Shown one piece after another: positions 23,837 through 34,403 of a DNA stretch of 64,000 nt. A program made the translations under genes and the position numbers. Below the pieces are notes generated by a model that was not told the origin of the DNA, did not search any database, and saw only the letters and a program-made list of their open reading frames with translations. Source of the stretch: Sebastes aleutianus (lineage: Eukaryota > Chordata > Actinopteri > Perciformes > Sebastidae); the NCBI GenBank assembly GCA_916700875.1, contig CAKAKS010000031.1, positions 20,061,880-20,125,879 of the forward strand, given 5' to 3'. Within the stretch, counting starts at the first letter, position 1. Every line of letters starts with the position of its first letter.

Positions 23837-24117
23837 GGTTCTCTCTCTCCACAGGCCAGCTGCTGCTGCTGATGATGATGATGATTGTCAAGACACACAA
23901 CTGAAAACACACCTGCACTAACATACACTCTGGCAAAAAAAAAAGTACTTCTTCGAAGTTTAGATCAGATTTAGTTTGACTTCAAAAAGCACAGAAAAAC
24001 TCCTTTTTGTTTTAATTGGATTCTCAGTAAAACCAGACATCAGATACTGTTGACTTTATTTTGCATGTGCATCTACATGTAGCATAAATTAGCCAAGACA
24101 AACTTGAAGCAGCAGTG

Positions 24118-24772
24118 GGTAGAATTGGAGCAAATATGATTAAAAAGAGTTATTTTTATAGACGGTCACTATATCCTGACAAAAATCAGAGGAGGAAAAC
24201 AACCAATCAGAGCTGAGCTGGAGCCTTGCCATCTCTCAGCAGCTGTCAATCACTCACGAACTCCGATCAAACGGTCAAACTAGGCAGCGCTGATCAAATA
24301 TGAATCATCATTCTGTTACTATAATGCCTATTTCTCACATAAAATGTTTTCAGAAACATCTTGTAGTGTACTGTTTAGCTGTAAAATTAGATCAGTGTTG
24401 AGATCAGTTGAGGAAATACCGAGCACCGCCCACCAGCCGGAGCAAACTTTCTCATTTTACTGCTAAACAGTACACTACAAGATGTTTCTGAAAACATTTG
24501 AGGAGAGAAATAGGCATTACAGCAACAGAATAATGATTCATATTTGATCAGCGCTGCCTAGTTTGACCATTTGATCGGAGTTTGCGAGTGATTGACAGCT
24601 ACCTCTGTTGAATGAACAGCCAATAGGAACGCTCTCTCTCTCTGAAATGACCTGTGATTGATCAAAGTCTTTCTCTCAGAACACTTGAATTGCAATATGC
24701 TGAAAGCTTATTATGGAATTTTTTTCCCAATGACGCAAAAAAAACATTCTGCCTACTGCCACTTTAAGTAAA
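24118..24772. repeat. Inverted pair of CAGTAGGCAGAATG-family repeats
   Basis: Upstream of the RNF180 start codon. Two copies lie head to head: the arm at about 24236-24390 (AGCTGTCAATCACTCACGAA ... ATCTTGTAGTGTACTG) is repeated in inverted form at about 24465-24601, with about 75-90 bases between. Flanks show the usual family ends (GCAGCAGTGGGTAGAATTG left, ATTCTGCCTACTGCC right). Confidence 0.7.
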
Positions 24773-26369
24773 ACATTTATAAATATAGACCTGTGTTGCA
24801 TGATATAAGAGAATGTACTGCAGTGAGCCAGTTATTTACATACGAGGTAACCTGATGCTGCACCCTGTAGGACAACATTTATATTGATGTGGCTATTTTT
24901 AGTGTGAGAAAAAAATGCTGTTGGGTAAATGCAAATGAATGAGATACACTCAAGTGGACACCTGAACATTACAGCCATATGATTATTGAACATAAGCCTC
25001 CACTAGAGGCTTTCCACATATTTTGGGACCTGGCCTGCTGGGGTTTGTTCCCATTCAGACACAAGAGCATTAAACACTGATGATAAGGTGGTGATAAGGT
25101 CTGACTCACAATCAGTGTTGCAGTTCATCCCAGAGGTGTTGGGTGAGGTTGAGGTCAGGGCTCTATGCAGTTCCTTCACACCTAACTGGAATTATGCAAG
25201 GGGTCATATTGCTGCTAACCAAAGTTTTCTATAGAATAATATTGTAAACTGTATGATTAAGATGTCCCTTCATTTGAATTAAGGGGCTCAAACTATGGAA
25301 AACTTTTCCTGGAAATGTATTAATTAATAAATTACCAGCTATTGAGAAATAGCAGAATATAATTATTAAATAATGTTTATAATAAAGTAATTTTCAATAA
25401 ATCTATAGGTAACTATTGGGGGTAATTTTAGCAGTAATTCCAAAGAAATTTAAAAATTACTTGCTAATTATCACCTAATTACCATGAAATTTGTGGACCT
25501 GTAAAATTAAGTGTTATCATATATTTAATGTAGGCTTTAAGAATGGCTTTTTAAAAACAATATTTCTTAATATAAAGAAAACCACGTCTGCCATGGTTGA
25601 GTAAATGTACTTGCATTCAACCACTGCTTGTAAATAATTAGTCTTAAACACAGGTAATTAGTAGTTATAGTTATTTTCTTACTGCAGAGTAGGGCTGGGA
25701 GATAATTCAATAATATGATAATTTATTGTCACATGTGATGAAATTATATATTGAGATATCATGATACACAATTATGTCGTCTTAATTGATAATAAATTAC
25801 ACATAATTTTCTTAGGAAATCTGAATTGATAAGAATTCCAGTGTAATTAATTAAATCAAACTATTGTCTTAATCTGATTACTCTGTATTTGTGTTGCTGT
25901 GCATGCATGTAAAACATAGTCAGTGTATAGCTGGAAATATATATATAATTTTAACATAAATTACCTGAAATGTTCACCTGTCACCATGGCAACATGTACC
26001 CTGTTATTTGTGCAGGTGTGCAGGTGCTAGTTTCATTCCCTATGTTGACCCACCAACATTAGGTTATAAAGTGAAAATAAACAAGTCATGATGTATATTC
26101 AGGTTTTGCTTCTGCAGCAGGTTGAGTAAATGTCCATCTCTCACAGTTTTCTAACTACAACATTGAAACCACTGTCTAATTTCCTCATTTTTTAGCATGC
26201 ACTGTCTGCACATAGCTAATAGTCCCAGGTATAGCAGGATCAAAACAATGCTACTTAGCTCCATTAACAGCAACAACAGACTCTCTTTGGGCGTTTTCAC
26301 TGACAAAATAACATTCTTAAGATAACGACACTATTATAGAGAATATATTCATTACACATACTCGCCTAC

Positions 26370-26480
26370 CTGACAGCTGGGAAGACTTTTAGAGTCGTGG
26401 AAACGGAGGAAACCTGTCCTCAAAAACAAGAAAGTTTAGCAGCAGCAGCCTTTTCTCTTTAAGCAAAGCTGTGACGTCAT
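26370..26480 (-). promoter_or_regulatory. Putative RNF180 promoter and untranslated first exon
   Basis: A perfect CRE, TGACGTCA, lies at 26472-26479. Left of it, on the minus strand, unique sequence leads to a usable donor CAG|GTAGGC (exon edge 26370). That would give an untranslated exon spliced to the exon carrying the ATG at 23836. The head-to-head position against HTR1A supports a promoter in this area. Inference only. Confidence 0.35.
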
Positions 26481-26634
26481 GAAGACACAGGGGGAACTAC
26501 GGAAAGTCTAATAGACCAAAATAAGCAAACGACGCTTTGCTCTAAAAGCTTAAAGGGAAATTAATCTTTTTTTGCCACCACTCCAGTAACGTTATACGCT
26601 CTTATGGAGAATAAATATATATAAATATATAGTG

Positions 26635-26635
<1 letters not shown>

Positions 26636-26671
<36 letters not shown>

Positions 26672-26859
26672 AAACATAAATAAATAAAACATTATATATA
26701 TATATATATATTTATATTTATAAAACATAAATAAATAAAACATAATATATATATAAATATATATATTTATATATATATATATATAAAAATATGTATATAT
26801 TTATTTATTATTTATTTATGTTTTATAAATATATATATATATATATTTTATTTATTTAT

Positions 26860-26895
<36 letters not shown>
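26636..26895. repeat. AT-rich imperfect palindrome
   Basis: (TA)n runs alternate with the unit TTTATAAAACATAAATAAAT, present twice in one orientation (about 26665 and 26710) and then in the reverse orientation (TTTATTTATGTTTTATAAAT, about 26811). The whole can fold on itself. Confidence 0.8.
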
Positions 26896-27950
26896 TTTAT
26901 TGACCTTTATTGATCCTTTCCTTTATTGATCCTTTACATGTATATATATATATTTTTTTCATGATGTTTTTCTTAAAATAATAAAGGATTGTGTCACCAT
27001 GTTTTAGTGTTATGAAAGCTGATGAACGCCAGGTGGCAGTGTCTCTCCTGGTGGTCCCAGAGCTCTGACCATGGTGCTGAAAACAAAACAGAAGAGAATA
27101 ATGCCACACTACTTTCATAACATAACATAAAGTTGACTGTGATTAAGGTCATACAATTTTGAGAATAAATAATATATGATATATTAAGATAAACTTAAAG
27201 CATTTTCTTTTCTTTTCTTTTAACTGTGGTATGTTTTTAACTTCAAAAACAGTGGTTCTGCTGATAGGAAAAAAGTCAATTCCACAATAGTTCCATACAC
27301 AAATAAATGTATTATTATTATTAGTAGTAGTAGTAGTAGTAGTAGCAGTATTGAAGTTGTTTTTGTTATTGTTATCATTAAAGCAAATAAAGATTTGTTT
27401 ACAGTGCTTTTTTATTTTACAGTTGATGCTTTTTTTCTCACCAAAAAGGCACAATCCGCTTGCTTCAAGAACATTTTATTTAAAAAAAAATAATCAGCAA
27501 ATTTATTTGACTTGCAGCCTGAAGAAAAAAAAAAAAAAATAATAAAATAAACGAAATATCTAAGTTTGTATATGTCTATTTATGTGACTTGCAGCCTGAA
27601 GGAAAAATAAGAAAAAGAAAAAAGAAATGAAATATTTAAAAATATTTATTGAAAATTACTGTATAAACATGATTTAATAATTATATGATAAAATAGTATA
27701 TAACCTTAGGCACTGCTCTTCATCGGAGGTGGAAAACCAAAACTAATAGAAGACACTTCTGATCAGCACAAATCTCACCATTGTGTGACTTATTGTCTAC
27801 ACAAATGTAACCTGGTATAGCTAATATAATGATTCAGGGAGTTTTTAAAGAAATTTCAAAGAAGTTATTTGCTAATTAGTATCTATTTACCAGGAGACAT
27901 ACATGGAAATAAAGCAGATCAATTAGCTTTGTATTCTTTTCTTGGAAATG

Positions 27951-28490
27951 TATTAAAGGTCCCATATTATAAAAAAGTGAGATTTTCACGTTTTGTTATA
28001 TTAAAGCAGGCTTAATTCCTTTATAAATACTGTGAAAGTATCAAAACACTCAATCCACAGGGAAATACACACAGCCCGTATTCAGAAACTCTGCATTTGA
28101 AACAAGCCGTCAGGATATCTGCCCATTAGTGATGTCACGAGCATACAATATTTAGACCCTTTACACAGATTTAAACGTAAACATTGTAAATCTGTCCCAG
28201 TTTATTTCCTGTTGCAGTGTAGGTGAATGTCATCACATCATCGACAGGAAGTACACATGGACCCAAGCTGTTGCCTAGCAACGCAATTCTGTTGCAATTC
28301 TATTGCAATTCCGTCAAAATGCCCTAAAACGGAGTGTTTCAGACAGAGGGTAAATACAGGCATATTCAGGCTGACAGTATGAGGAAAATAAAGGTTTTTT
28401 TTAACATTAAAGCATGTAAACATGTTCTAGTAGAAACACAAAATACAAGTATGAACCTGAAAATGAGCATAATATGGGACCTTTAAATGC
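27951..28490. mobile_element. piggyBac-like MITE with TTAA flanks
   Basis: Inverted ends AGGTCCCATATTAT and ATAATATGGGACCT are each bounded by TTAA, the piggyBac target. About 530 bases, with no transposase frame. Its right end is about 97 bases before the HTR1A TATA box. A fragment of the same element lies inside the HTR1A intron (about 30793-30868). Confidence 0.75.
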
Positions 28491-28586
28491 ATTTTTATTA
28501 TGTATTACTGTCGACTAAAACCTCCACAAAAAACAGCCACTCTGTTCCATCCTCACAGACACAAATGACGCATTTTCCATCACTGG

Positions 28587-28594
28587 TATAAATA
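28587..28594 (+). promoter_or_regulatory. TATA box, putative HTR1A promoter
   Basis: TATAAATA, 124 bases before the HTR1A start codon, preceded at about 28566 by a CRE half-site-like TGACGCA. Start of transcription expected near 28615-28620, giving a leader of about 100 bases. Confidence 0.55.
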
Positions 28595-28634
28595 CGCAGC
28601 ATCATTCTCTGTCAGCAGCCGAGACTCGCAGTCC

Positions 28635-28697
28635 ATGATGCGCTCTCCAAGGTGCAACGGTGTGATGCGCACCAGGCTCTCCATCTCCATCAAGTAA
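28635..28697 (+). CDS. Upstream open reading frame in the HTR1A leader
   Basis: ATG ATG CGC ... AAG TAA, 20 codons plus stop, ending 20 bases before the HTR1A ATG at 28718. If transcription starts near the TATA box, ribosomes meet this frame first, so it could lower HTR1A translation. No claim for a functional peptide. Confidence 0.35.
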   Translation: MMRSPRCNGVMRTRLSISIK

Positions 28698-28717
28698 CAC
28701 CTCGAGTTTTCACAACA

Positions 28718-31700
28718 ATGGAGGGTGCAAACAACACCACAATTTGGCCTCAGTTCGACAACAACTCTTCCAACAGAACCTCCGCACCTGAAGATGAGGA
28801 GGAGGTGGTGAAGCTGAGTTACCAAGTGGTCGCATCCTTCATCCTCGGTGCGCTCATCCTGTGCGCAATCTTTGGGAACGCGTGCGTAATAGCAGCCATC
28901 GCCTTGGAGCGCACTCTGCAGAATGTGGCCAACTACCTGATCGGCTCTCTGGCAGTCACCGACCTGATGGTGTCGGTGCTGGTGCTGCCCATGGCGGCGC
29001 TTTACCAGGTGTTGAACCGCTGGACTCTCGGAGAGATCATGTGCGACATCTTCATCTCTCTGGATGTGTTGTGCTGCACCTCGTCCATCCTGCACCTGTG
29101 CGCCATCGCCTTGGACAGGTAAGGCAAGGCAAGGCAAAAGGCAAGGCAGCTTTATTTGTAGAGCACATTTCAGCAACAGGGCAATTCAAAGTGCTTTACA
29201 TAAACATTCAAGAATATTGTGACAAAGTGCAAAAAGAACATTAAGACGTAATTAAAACAGTTATAAGAACATTAAAGATTAGAAAATAAAAACAAGCTAA
29301 AAATAAAAGCTAGGATAGTATTATTGTTTGTGAAAATTAGAAAACCCAATAAACATATTAGTGAAAAAAAACAAAAAAAACACCAACCATTGTGGGGTGG
29401 CATAAACTGATATTTGAGTTAACACCAATGGAATATCTAACATACAGATTTAAATGTAAAATGGGTGATTTCTTTAAGACTTGGACATCCTTTTTTAAAT
29501 ATGCTGGTGAAAAACCTACAAACATTGTACTAAAAGGTCTGATAGATTGCAATATTGAAAATTCACTAAGTGCCATTTTTATACATATACATACATAGAT
29601 GCTTTGATATTTTCAACTACATATGTGATTGTGTACAATCATCTCTTTGAGTATATTATGTGCTATGTGCGTATACTGTGTGTTAGGGATCTAAATCTGG
29701 TGTTTAGTTCTTGTGGCCACTGTGTGTTGGTGTATTGTTGGTTTTGTCTGTGTTTGTGTTTAAAAGCATAATAAAAATATTGTTGAAAAAAAAAAAAGCT
29801 AGGATAGAAGCTAAAATAGAATATAACACACAAGAGTAAAAGCTTTAGTGCAGTATATAAGATCATTATCTGGTTTAATAAAAGGCAGCAGCAGCAAACA
29901 GGAAATTTTTAAGCTCTGATTTAACAGAGTTGGAGCCGGTCCTGCAGGTTTCTGGGAGCTTGTTCCAAATATTTGGTGCATAAAAACTGAAAGCTGCTTC
30001 TTCTGCATGTTTAGTTCTGACTCTGGGGACATTAAGCAGACCTGATCCAGATGACCTGAGAGGTCTGGATGGTTCAGAACATAGCAGAAGATCAGAAATG
30101 TATTTTGGCACTAAACCATTTAGTGCTTTGTAAACCAGCAGGAGTATTTTGAAATAAAGTGTAGAGACCTCAGAACTGGACTGATATGATCCACTCTCTT
30201 GGTCTTAGTGAGGACTCTAGCAGCAGCAGCGTTCTGAATCAGCTGCAGCTGTCTGATCCATTTTTATAGGAAGACCAGTAAAGACGCCGTTACAGTAGTC
30301 AAGTCGGCTGAAGATAAATGCATGGACTATTTTTTCCAAATCCTGCTGAGACATCAGTCCTCTAGTTCTTGCTATATTCTTCAGGTGATAGAAGGCTGTC
30401 TTTGTAATTGTCTTAATATGGCTGTTAAAGCTGCAGTTCAGATTCCATGACTACACCAAGATCTCTGGCTTGGTCCGAGCTTTTTAACATTACAGATTGT
30501 AGGTGAGCACTATAACCTTTAATCTTTCATTTTTGGCTCCAAAAACTACGACCTCAGTTTTGTCTTTGTTCAGCTGAAGAAAATTATAGACATATTCATT
30601 AAGAAAATATGTTATTTGAATGGCATTGTCACATATAACAGACCAATGAACATATAAGTCTGTATATGTTGCACAAGTTTTATTATATTGACACTTTAAA
30701 AAAAAAAAAAAAAAATAGTTGCCACCTTTTGTCACATTTTTTTTTTTTTTTTTCCCAATATGCTTTGGTTAAATTGTGTGTTTAAATGTTTTAAAGGTCC
30801 CATATCGTGCTCAATTTCAGGTTGTATTTTGTGTTTCTACTAGAACATGTTTACATGCTGTAATGTTTACACCAAGATTTCTGGCTTGTGTCCGAGCTTT
30901 TTTAACATTACAGATTGTAGGTGATGCACTTAACCTTTAATCTTTCCCTTTTTGGCTCCAAAAACTACGACCTCAGTTTTGTCTTTTTTGTCAGGTACTG
31001 GGCGATAACGGAGCCCATAGAGTACATGAAGAAGAGGACGCCGAGGAGAGCCGCAGTCCTCATCAGCGTCACCTGGCTGGTCGGATTCTCCATCTCGGTG
31101 CCTCCGATGTTGATCATGCGCTCTCAGCCCAGCAGCATGGCAGAGGACAGGGCCAACCCAAAGCAGTGTGCGATCAGGCAAGACCCCTGGTACACTGTAT
31201 ACTCAACTTTCGGGGCTTTTTACATCCCACTGACTCTAATGCTGGTTCTATACGGGCGGATATTCAAAGCTGCCAGGTTTCGGATCAGGAGGACAGTGCG
31301 TAAAACGGAGAAGAAGAAAGTGTCCGACTCTTGCTTGGCGCTGTCCCCGGCCTTGTTCCACAAAAAGACTCCCGGAGACGTGCAGGGCAAGAGCTGGAAG
31401 AGGAGCGTGGAGCCAAGGCCCATGCTGCCGAGCGTCAACGGCGCGGTGAAACACGCGGAGGATGGAGAGTCCCTGGAGATCATCGAAGTTCACAGCAACA
31501 ACTCCTCCAAGGGCAACCTGCCGCTGCCCAACACCCCGAGCTCCGTGCCGCTGTTCGAGAACCGGCACGAGAAGGCGACCGAGGCGAAGAGGAAGATCGC
31601 GATGGCACGGGAGCGCAAAACGGTGAAGACTCTGGGCATCATCATGGGCACCTTCATCCTCTGCTGGCTGCCCTTCTTCATCGTGGCCCTGGTCATGCCC

Positions 31701-31862
31701 TTTTGCAAGGAGTCGTGCTACATGCCCCGCTGGCTGGGTGATGTCATCAACTGGCTGGGCTACTCCAACTCTTTACTCAACCCCATCATCTACGCATACT
31801 TCAACAAAGACTTTCAGAGCGCTTTCAAGAAAATAATCAAGTGTCATTTCTGCAGACGGTGA
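28718..31862 (+). CDS. htr1a: 5-hydroxytryptamine receptor 1A, split by one intron
   Basis: Gi/o-coupled serotonin receptor, seven-helix plasma-membrane protein. Exons 28718-29118 and 30995-31862 join in frame (GAC AG|G TAC) to give 422 aa, the human length. N-terminus has three N-glycosylation sites (NTT, NSS, NRT) by residue 21. TM1 about 36-60 (GNACVIAAIALERTLQNVANY). The amine-binding Asp is D116 (FISLDVLCC). DRY is at 133-135 and the intron cuts its Arg codon. TM5 has YSTFGAF with Ser/Thr at about 204-205. The third loop is long and basic (about 230-345). TM6 has CWLPFF, TM7 N386 and NPIIY, and the tail ends KCHFCRR. The human gene has no intron; the 1876-base intron here is transposon-built (see its own entries). 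GT donor (CAG|GTAAGG) and AG acceptor with a T-rich tract look efficient, so I call it functional. Teleosts have two HTR1A paralogues; I cannot tell which this is. Confidence 0.95.
29119..30580 (-). mobile_element. LINE 3' part inside the HTR1A intron (antisense)
   Basis: Minus-strand non-LTR retrotransposon fragment, truncated at its 5' side. It encodes the C-terminal reverse-transcriptase region: QLNKDKTEVVVFGAKN (about 30520-30570) and FSFYAPNIWNKLPETCR (about 29960-30010), typical of fish L2/Rex1/jockey-like elements. The 3' end, with a GCCTTGCCTTGCC tandem tail, abuts HTR1A exon 1, and the splice donor falls in that tail. Interrupted by the L1-like insert at 29319-29793. Clade assignment is tentative. 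Confidence 0.75.
29319..29793 (+). mobile_element. L1-like LINE 3' end, nested insertion
   Basis: A 5'-truncated copy on the plus strand: encodes MEYLTYRFKCKMGDFFKTW, a typical L1/Tx1-type C-terminus (about 29428-29484), then a 3' tail ending AATAAAAATATTGTTG and poly-A. Flanked by a 14-base target duplication, AAAAGCTAGGATAG (29305-29318 and 29794-29807), which splits the older LINE. Confidence 0.8.
30793..30868 (-). mobile_element. Fragment of the piggyBac-like MITE
   Basis: TTAAAGGTCCCATAT then ACTAGAACATGTTTACATGC: this is the inverted order of the right end of the 27951-28490 element. It is truncated where it meets the duplicated LINE segment. Confidence 0.65.
30869..30994 (-). mobile_element. 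Duplicated LINE segment carrying the HTR1A splice acceptor
   Basis: About 120 bases nearly identical to 30453-30572: ACACCAAGAT, TTAACATTACAGATTGTAGG, AAAACTACGACCTCAGTTTT. The copy stops exactly at the exon 2 boundary, and its T-rich end supplies the polypyrimidine tract and TCAG acceptor (30991-30994). Confidence 0.75.
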
Positions 31863-32103
31863 TGTGATGGTGGTTCCAGGTGGAAAAAGATGCCTATATA
31901 AAACAGCCAATAAAAGCGGCACAAAGAGATTGTTCTAAAAAACAACCAACAACAAAAGAGGGCTCATAATGATTACTGTCGATCATCACCATCGTTATCA
32001 GTACTGAAATACTCCCAGAGATGTCTGTATAGCCTATGCATAGATAAAGCTGTGATCGGTATAGATTGAAGCTCCATGTTCCTCATCCTGTTCTGTAATG
32101 TCC

Positions 32104-32109
32104 AATAAA
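32104..32109 (+). terminator. HTR1A polyadenylation signal (candidate)
   Basis: AATAAA 242 bases after the HTR1A stop codon; another AATAAA at 31909-31914 is 47 bases after the stop. Either could be used; the second gives a more usual 3' untranslated length. Confidence 0.45.
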
Positions 32110-34403
32110 GAAATACTTTTTCACAATTTTTTCAGAAGTCGTGATTTTTAAAATGTATGTGCAGATTTACGCAGAAAATCTGCAAATAAGTTGTAAAATG
32201 AGGGGGAAAGTTGAGGCTAAAATGTCCTTCCTTTGTTTTATATAAATGGAAATTGAGTATATTTGTATTTGGGGCTGATGGTCAGACACTTGATGACGTC
32301 ACGAAAGTGTGATGAGCATTTTTCATGATTTCCTGACATTTTATTAGTCCATTAATTGAAATAATAAAAAGATTTATAGATAATGGAAACACCATTAGTT
32401 GCAGCCCAACTCTAAATGCCATTATATTTCACTGTTCAATTTAATACTGTTTATGTGGCACTTAGAAAACTATAAATTAAGGATCCAAATGAGCAGCACT
32501 CAGCATTTAGCTGAAGCTCTTATCGAGGACACCATTCCATACAGACTCTCATTAAAAGACTGCAATGGGCCGTTTAACATCTGCACTGCGATATGAAAAA
32601 AAAACACCCACATTAATGTTCTATTCAATGTGTATGATTCTTCAGGGGTTTTCTTCCCTTCAGTGCAGATAATTGTCACCTAGCACCTGCAAACTACTTA
32701 TGGATGTGCACGGAAATGATGGCAGTAAACATCTGGCCTCCACCACTGCAGTGCCCTCGAGCAAGGCAGACAATGTGACACTTTTTTTCAGTGGGAGTGG
32801 AGGTTGTGATTGTGTAGCTTCTAGGTGTGGATTTGATTTTTGATTTTTTTTTTTTTTTCCCTGTGTTGCTAAATAAGCATGCAGGTAAGTATTATTTAGT
32901 AAGTTAAGTAACATTTAAATTGGATGGAATAAATAAATAAATAAATAAAAGGTAAATACAATTTCTCTCTATGTAAACATCATAAAGCTTCAACGAAGAG
33001 CTGGGAAAATAAATCTAAATAGAATATTTATGTAATCCTGTCAGACAGCGTGGAAAAAAGATGATTTTAATAACCTCAGAGTTGCTTAAAGGGAAATAAA
33101 AGGAGAACATCTGGATGTTAAAGGGTTAATATTGTGATATTTGTGAATTTAAATTAATCACAGTGGGATTTTGAGTCTTAAATTATTCACAGAATTTGAT
33201 CCGCGCGCAACAGGAAATGTGTCATCCTCCTCAAAGTGTCTTCAAACAGCATCATGAGCCCCCAAAGTGATTCCCCTGAGCTCCACCTGCACTCTGATCC
33301 TCTCATAACATGCGTGTGCATGTGGAACTGATGTATCTTCGTCAAACAAAGACAATCCTTATTACAGTTTGAAAAAAAGGTATTTCGTCAGTCCATGGGG
33401 GGTTGTTTCAGAGGTGGTGGGTGGGCAATCACACATCCGTCGCCATATGTGCAGTCATATAAAGGTTGCAGTTGAAGTGGTTGGGGTGCTCTCTCGTGGC
33501 AAACTCTCCGCCCTTTCCCTCCGTCACTCATGGCCTCATATATAAGTCCATCTTAAAAAGGCTGTGAAGGGGGCACACAGATGGATGCTGGAGAGGTGGT
33601 CGCCATAGCGACATATGGCGGATGCAAACTCCGGGGGCCGAAGGGGCAATTACCTGATCAAAGGCCTGTTGCGACACAGGAGCACAGAGGTGTGTGTGAG
33701 GGGCCCACAGCTGGCAGCCACCGCAGACAATAAGCAGGTGTGGTTTCCATTCTTTGGCTTACAGTGTTACACAGTTACTGTTACTGTACAGCAGCTCTGT
33801 GTCCTGTAATCCTCTCAGCAAGACTGACAAACTTTTTTACATTTAAAGGTGCTTTAACCCCTTAACAGTTTTCCCCTTTTATTTCTCATTAAGTAACCCC
33901 ATAAGGTTATTTTAATGATATTTTTCCCATTCTCTCCGATGGGATCACATACACATATATTGTGTTTCAGTTTGCTCCAGCTCTTCATTGAAGATTTATG
34001 ATGTTTACATTAAATTAAATATTAAACCAAAAGACTCCACATTTTATTTTATGGCTGCATCATTCCACTAAATGGAAATATTCAGCCTAGTCGCACAGCA
34101 GTTCGTGAAATTTACGAAATTGAATGTATTGATTTGTGTACATAAACACAAATTATGATTTTTTTCCGTGTTGGTCAGCAAGAAATCAATTTGTAAATAA
34201 TACACATAATTGTGAACCGGGAAGTACAAAAAGCGGTGAATGCCGCATACGGAGGGGGTCGGGGTAAAAAAAACAAAAACAGGACTTTTGCCCAGGAGAC
34301 CGCTGTTTGAGTCCCGTGTGAAACCTCAAGTCAAAGTTGATTTATTTGTCATGTGACTTCTGAACTTAAGTTACAGCACTTCCGTAGTTATTTCAACCCA
34401 AAC

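Larger units (their letters stand above)
23837..28586. other. RNF180-HTR1A intergenic region
   Basis: No gene. Holds the inverted repeat pair at 24118, the possible RNF180 promoter at 26.4 kb, the AT palindrome at 26636, a (TAG)n run at about 27321-27345, a short duplicated block (GACTTGCAGCCTGAAG at 27509 and 27586) and the piggyBac-like MITE at 27955. Between 24780 and 26340 I see AT-rich, mostly unique-looking sequence and a fragment of a GGGCTGGGA-type repeat near 25691. Confidence 0.5.

Noticed and set aside
31331..31741. 136-codon plus-strand frame in HTR1A exon 2
   Set aside because: Shifted-frame shadow of the receptor's third intracellular loop.
30921..31862. Treating HTR1A as a broken pseudogene, or starting it at 30921
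   Set aside because: The two halves join in phase with good splice sites to the exact human length. The 30921 start lies in LINE sequence.
34255..34330. tRNA-like segment (GTTTGAGTCCCGTGTGAAAC)
   Set aside because: The T-arm-like stretch has no matching acceptor, D or anticodon arms; it belongs to the dispersed repeat seen at 53.2 and 54.6 kb.
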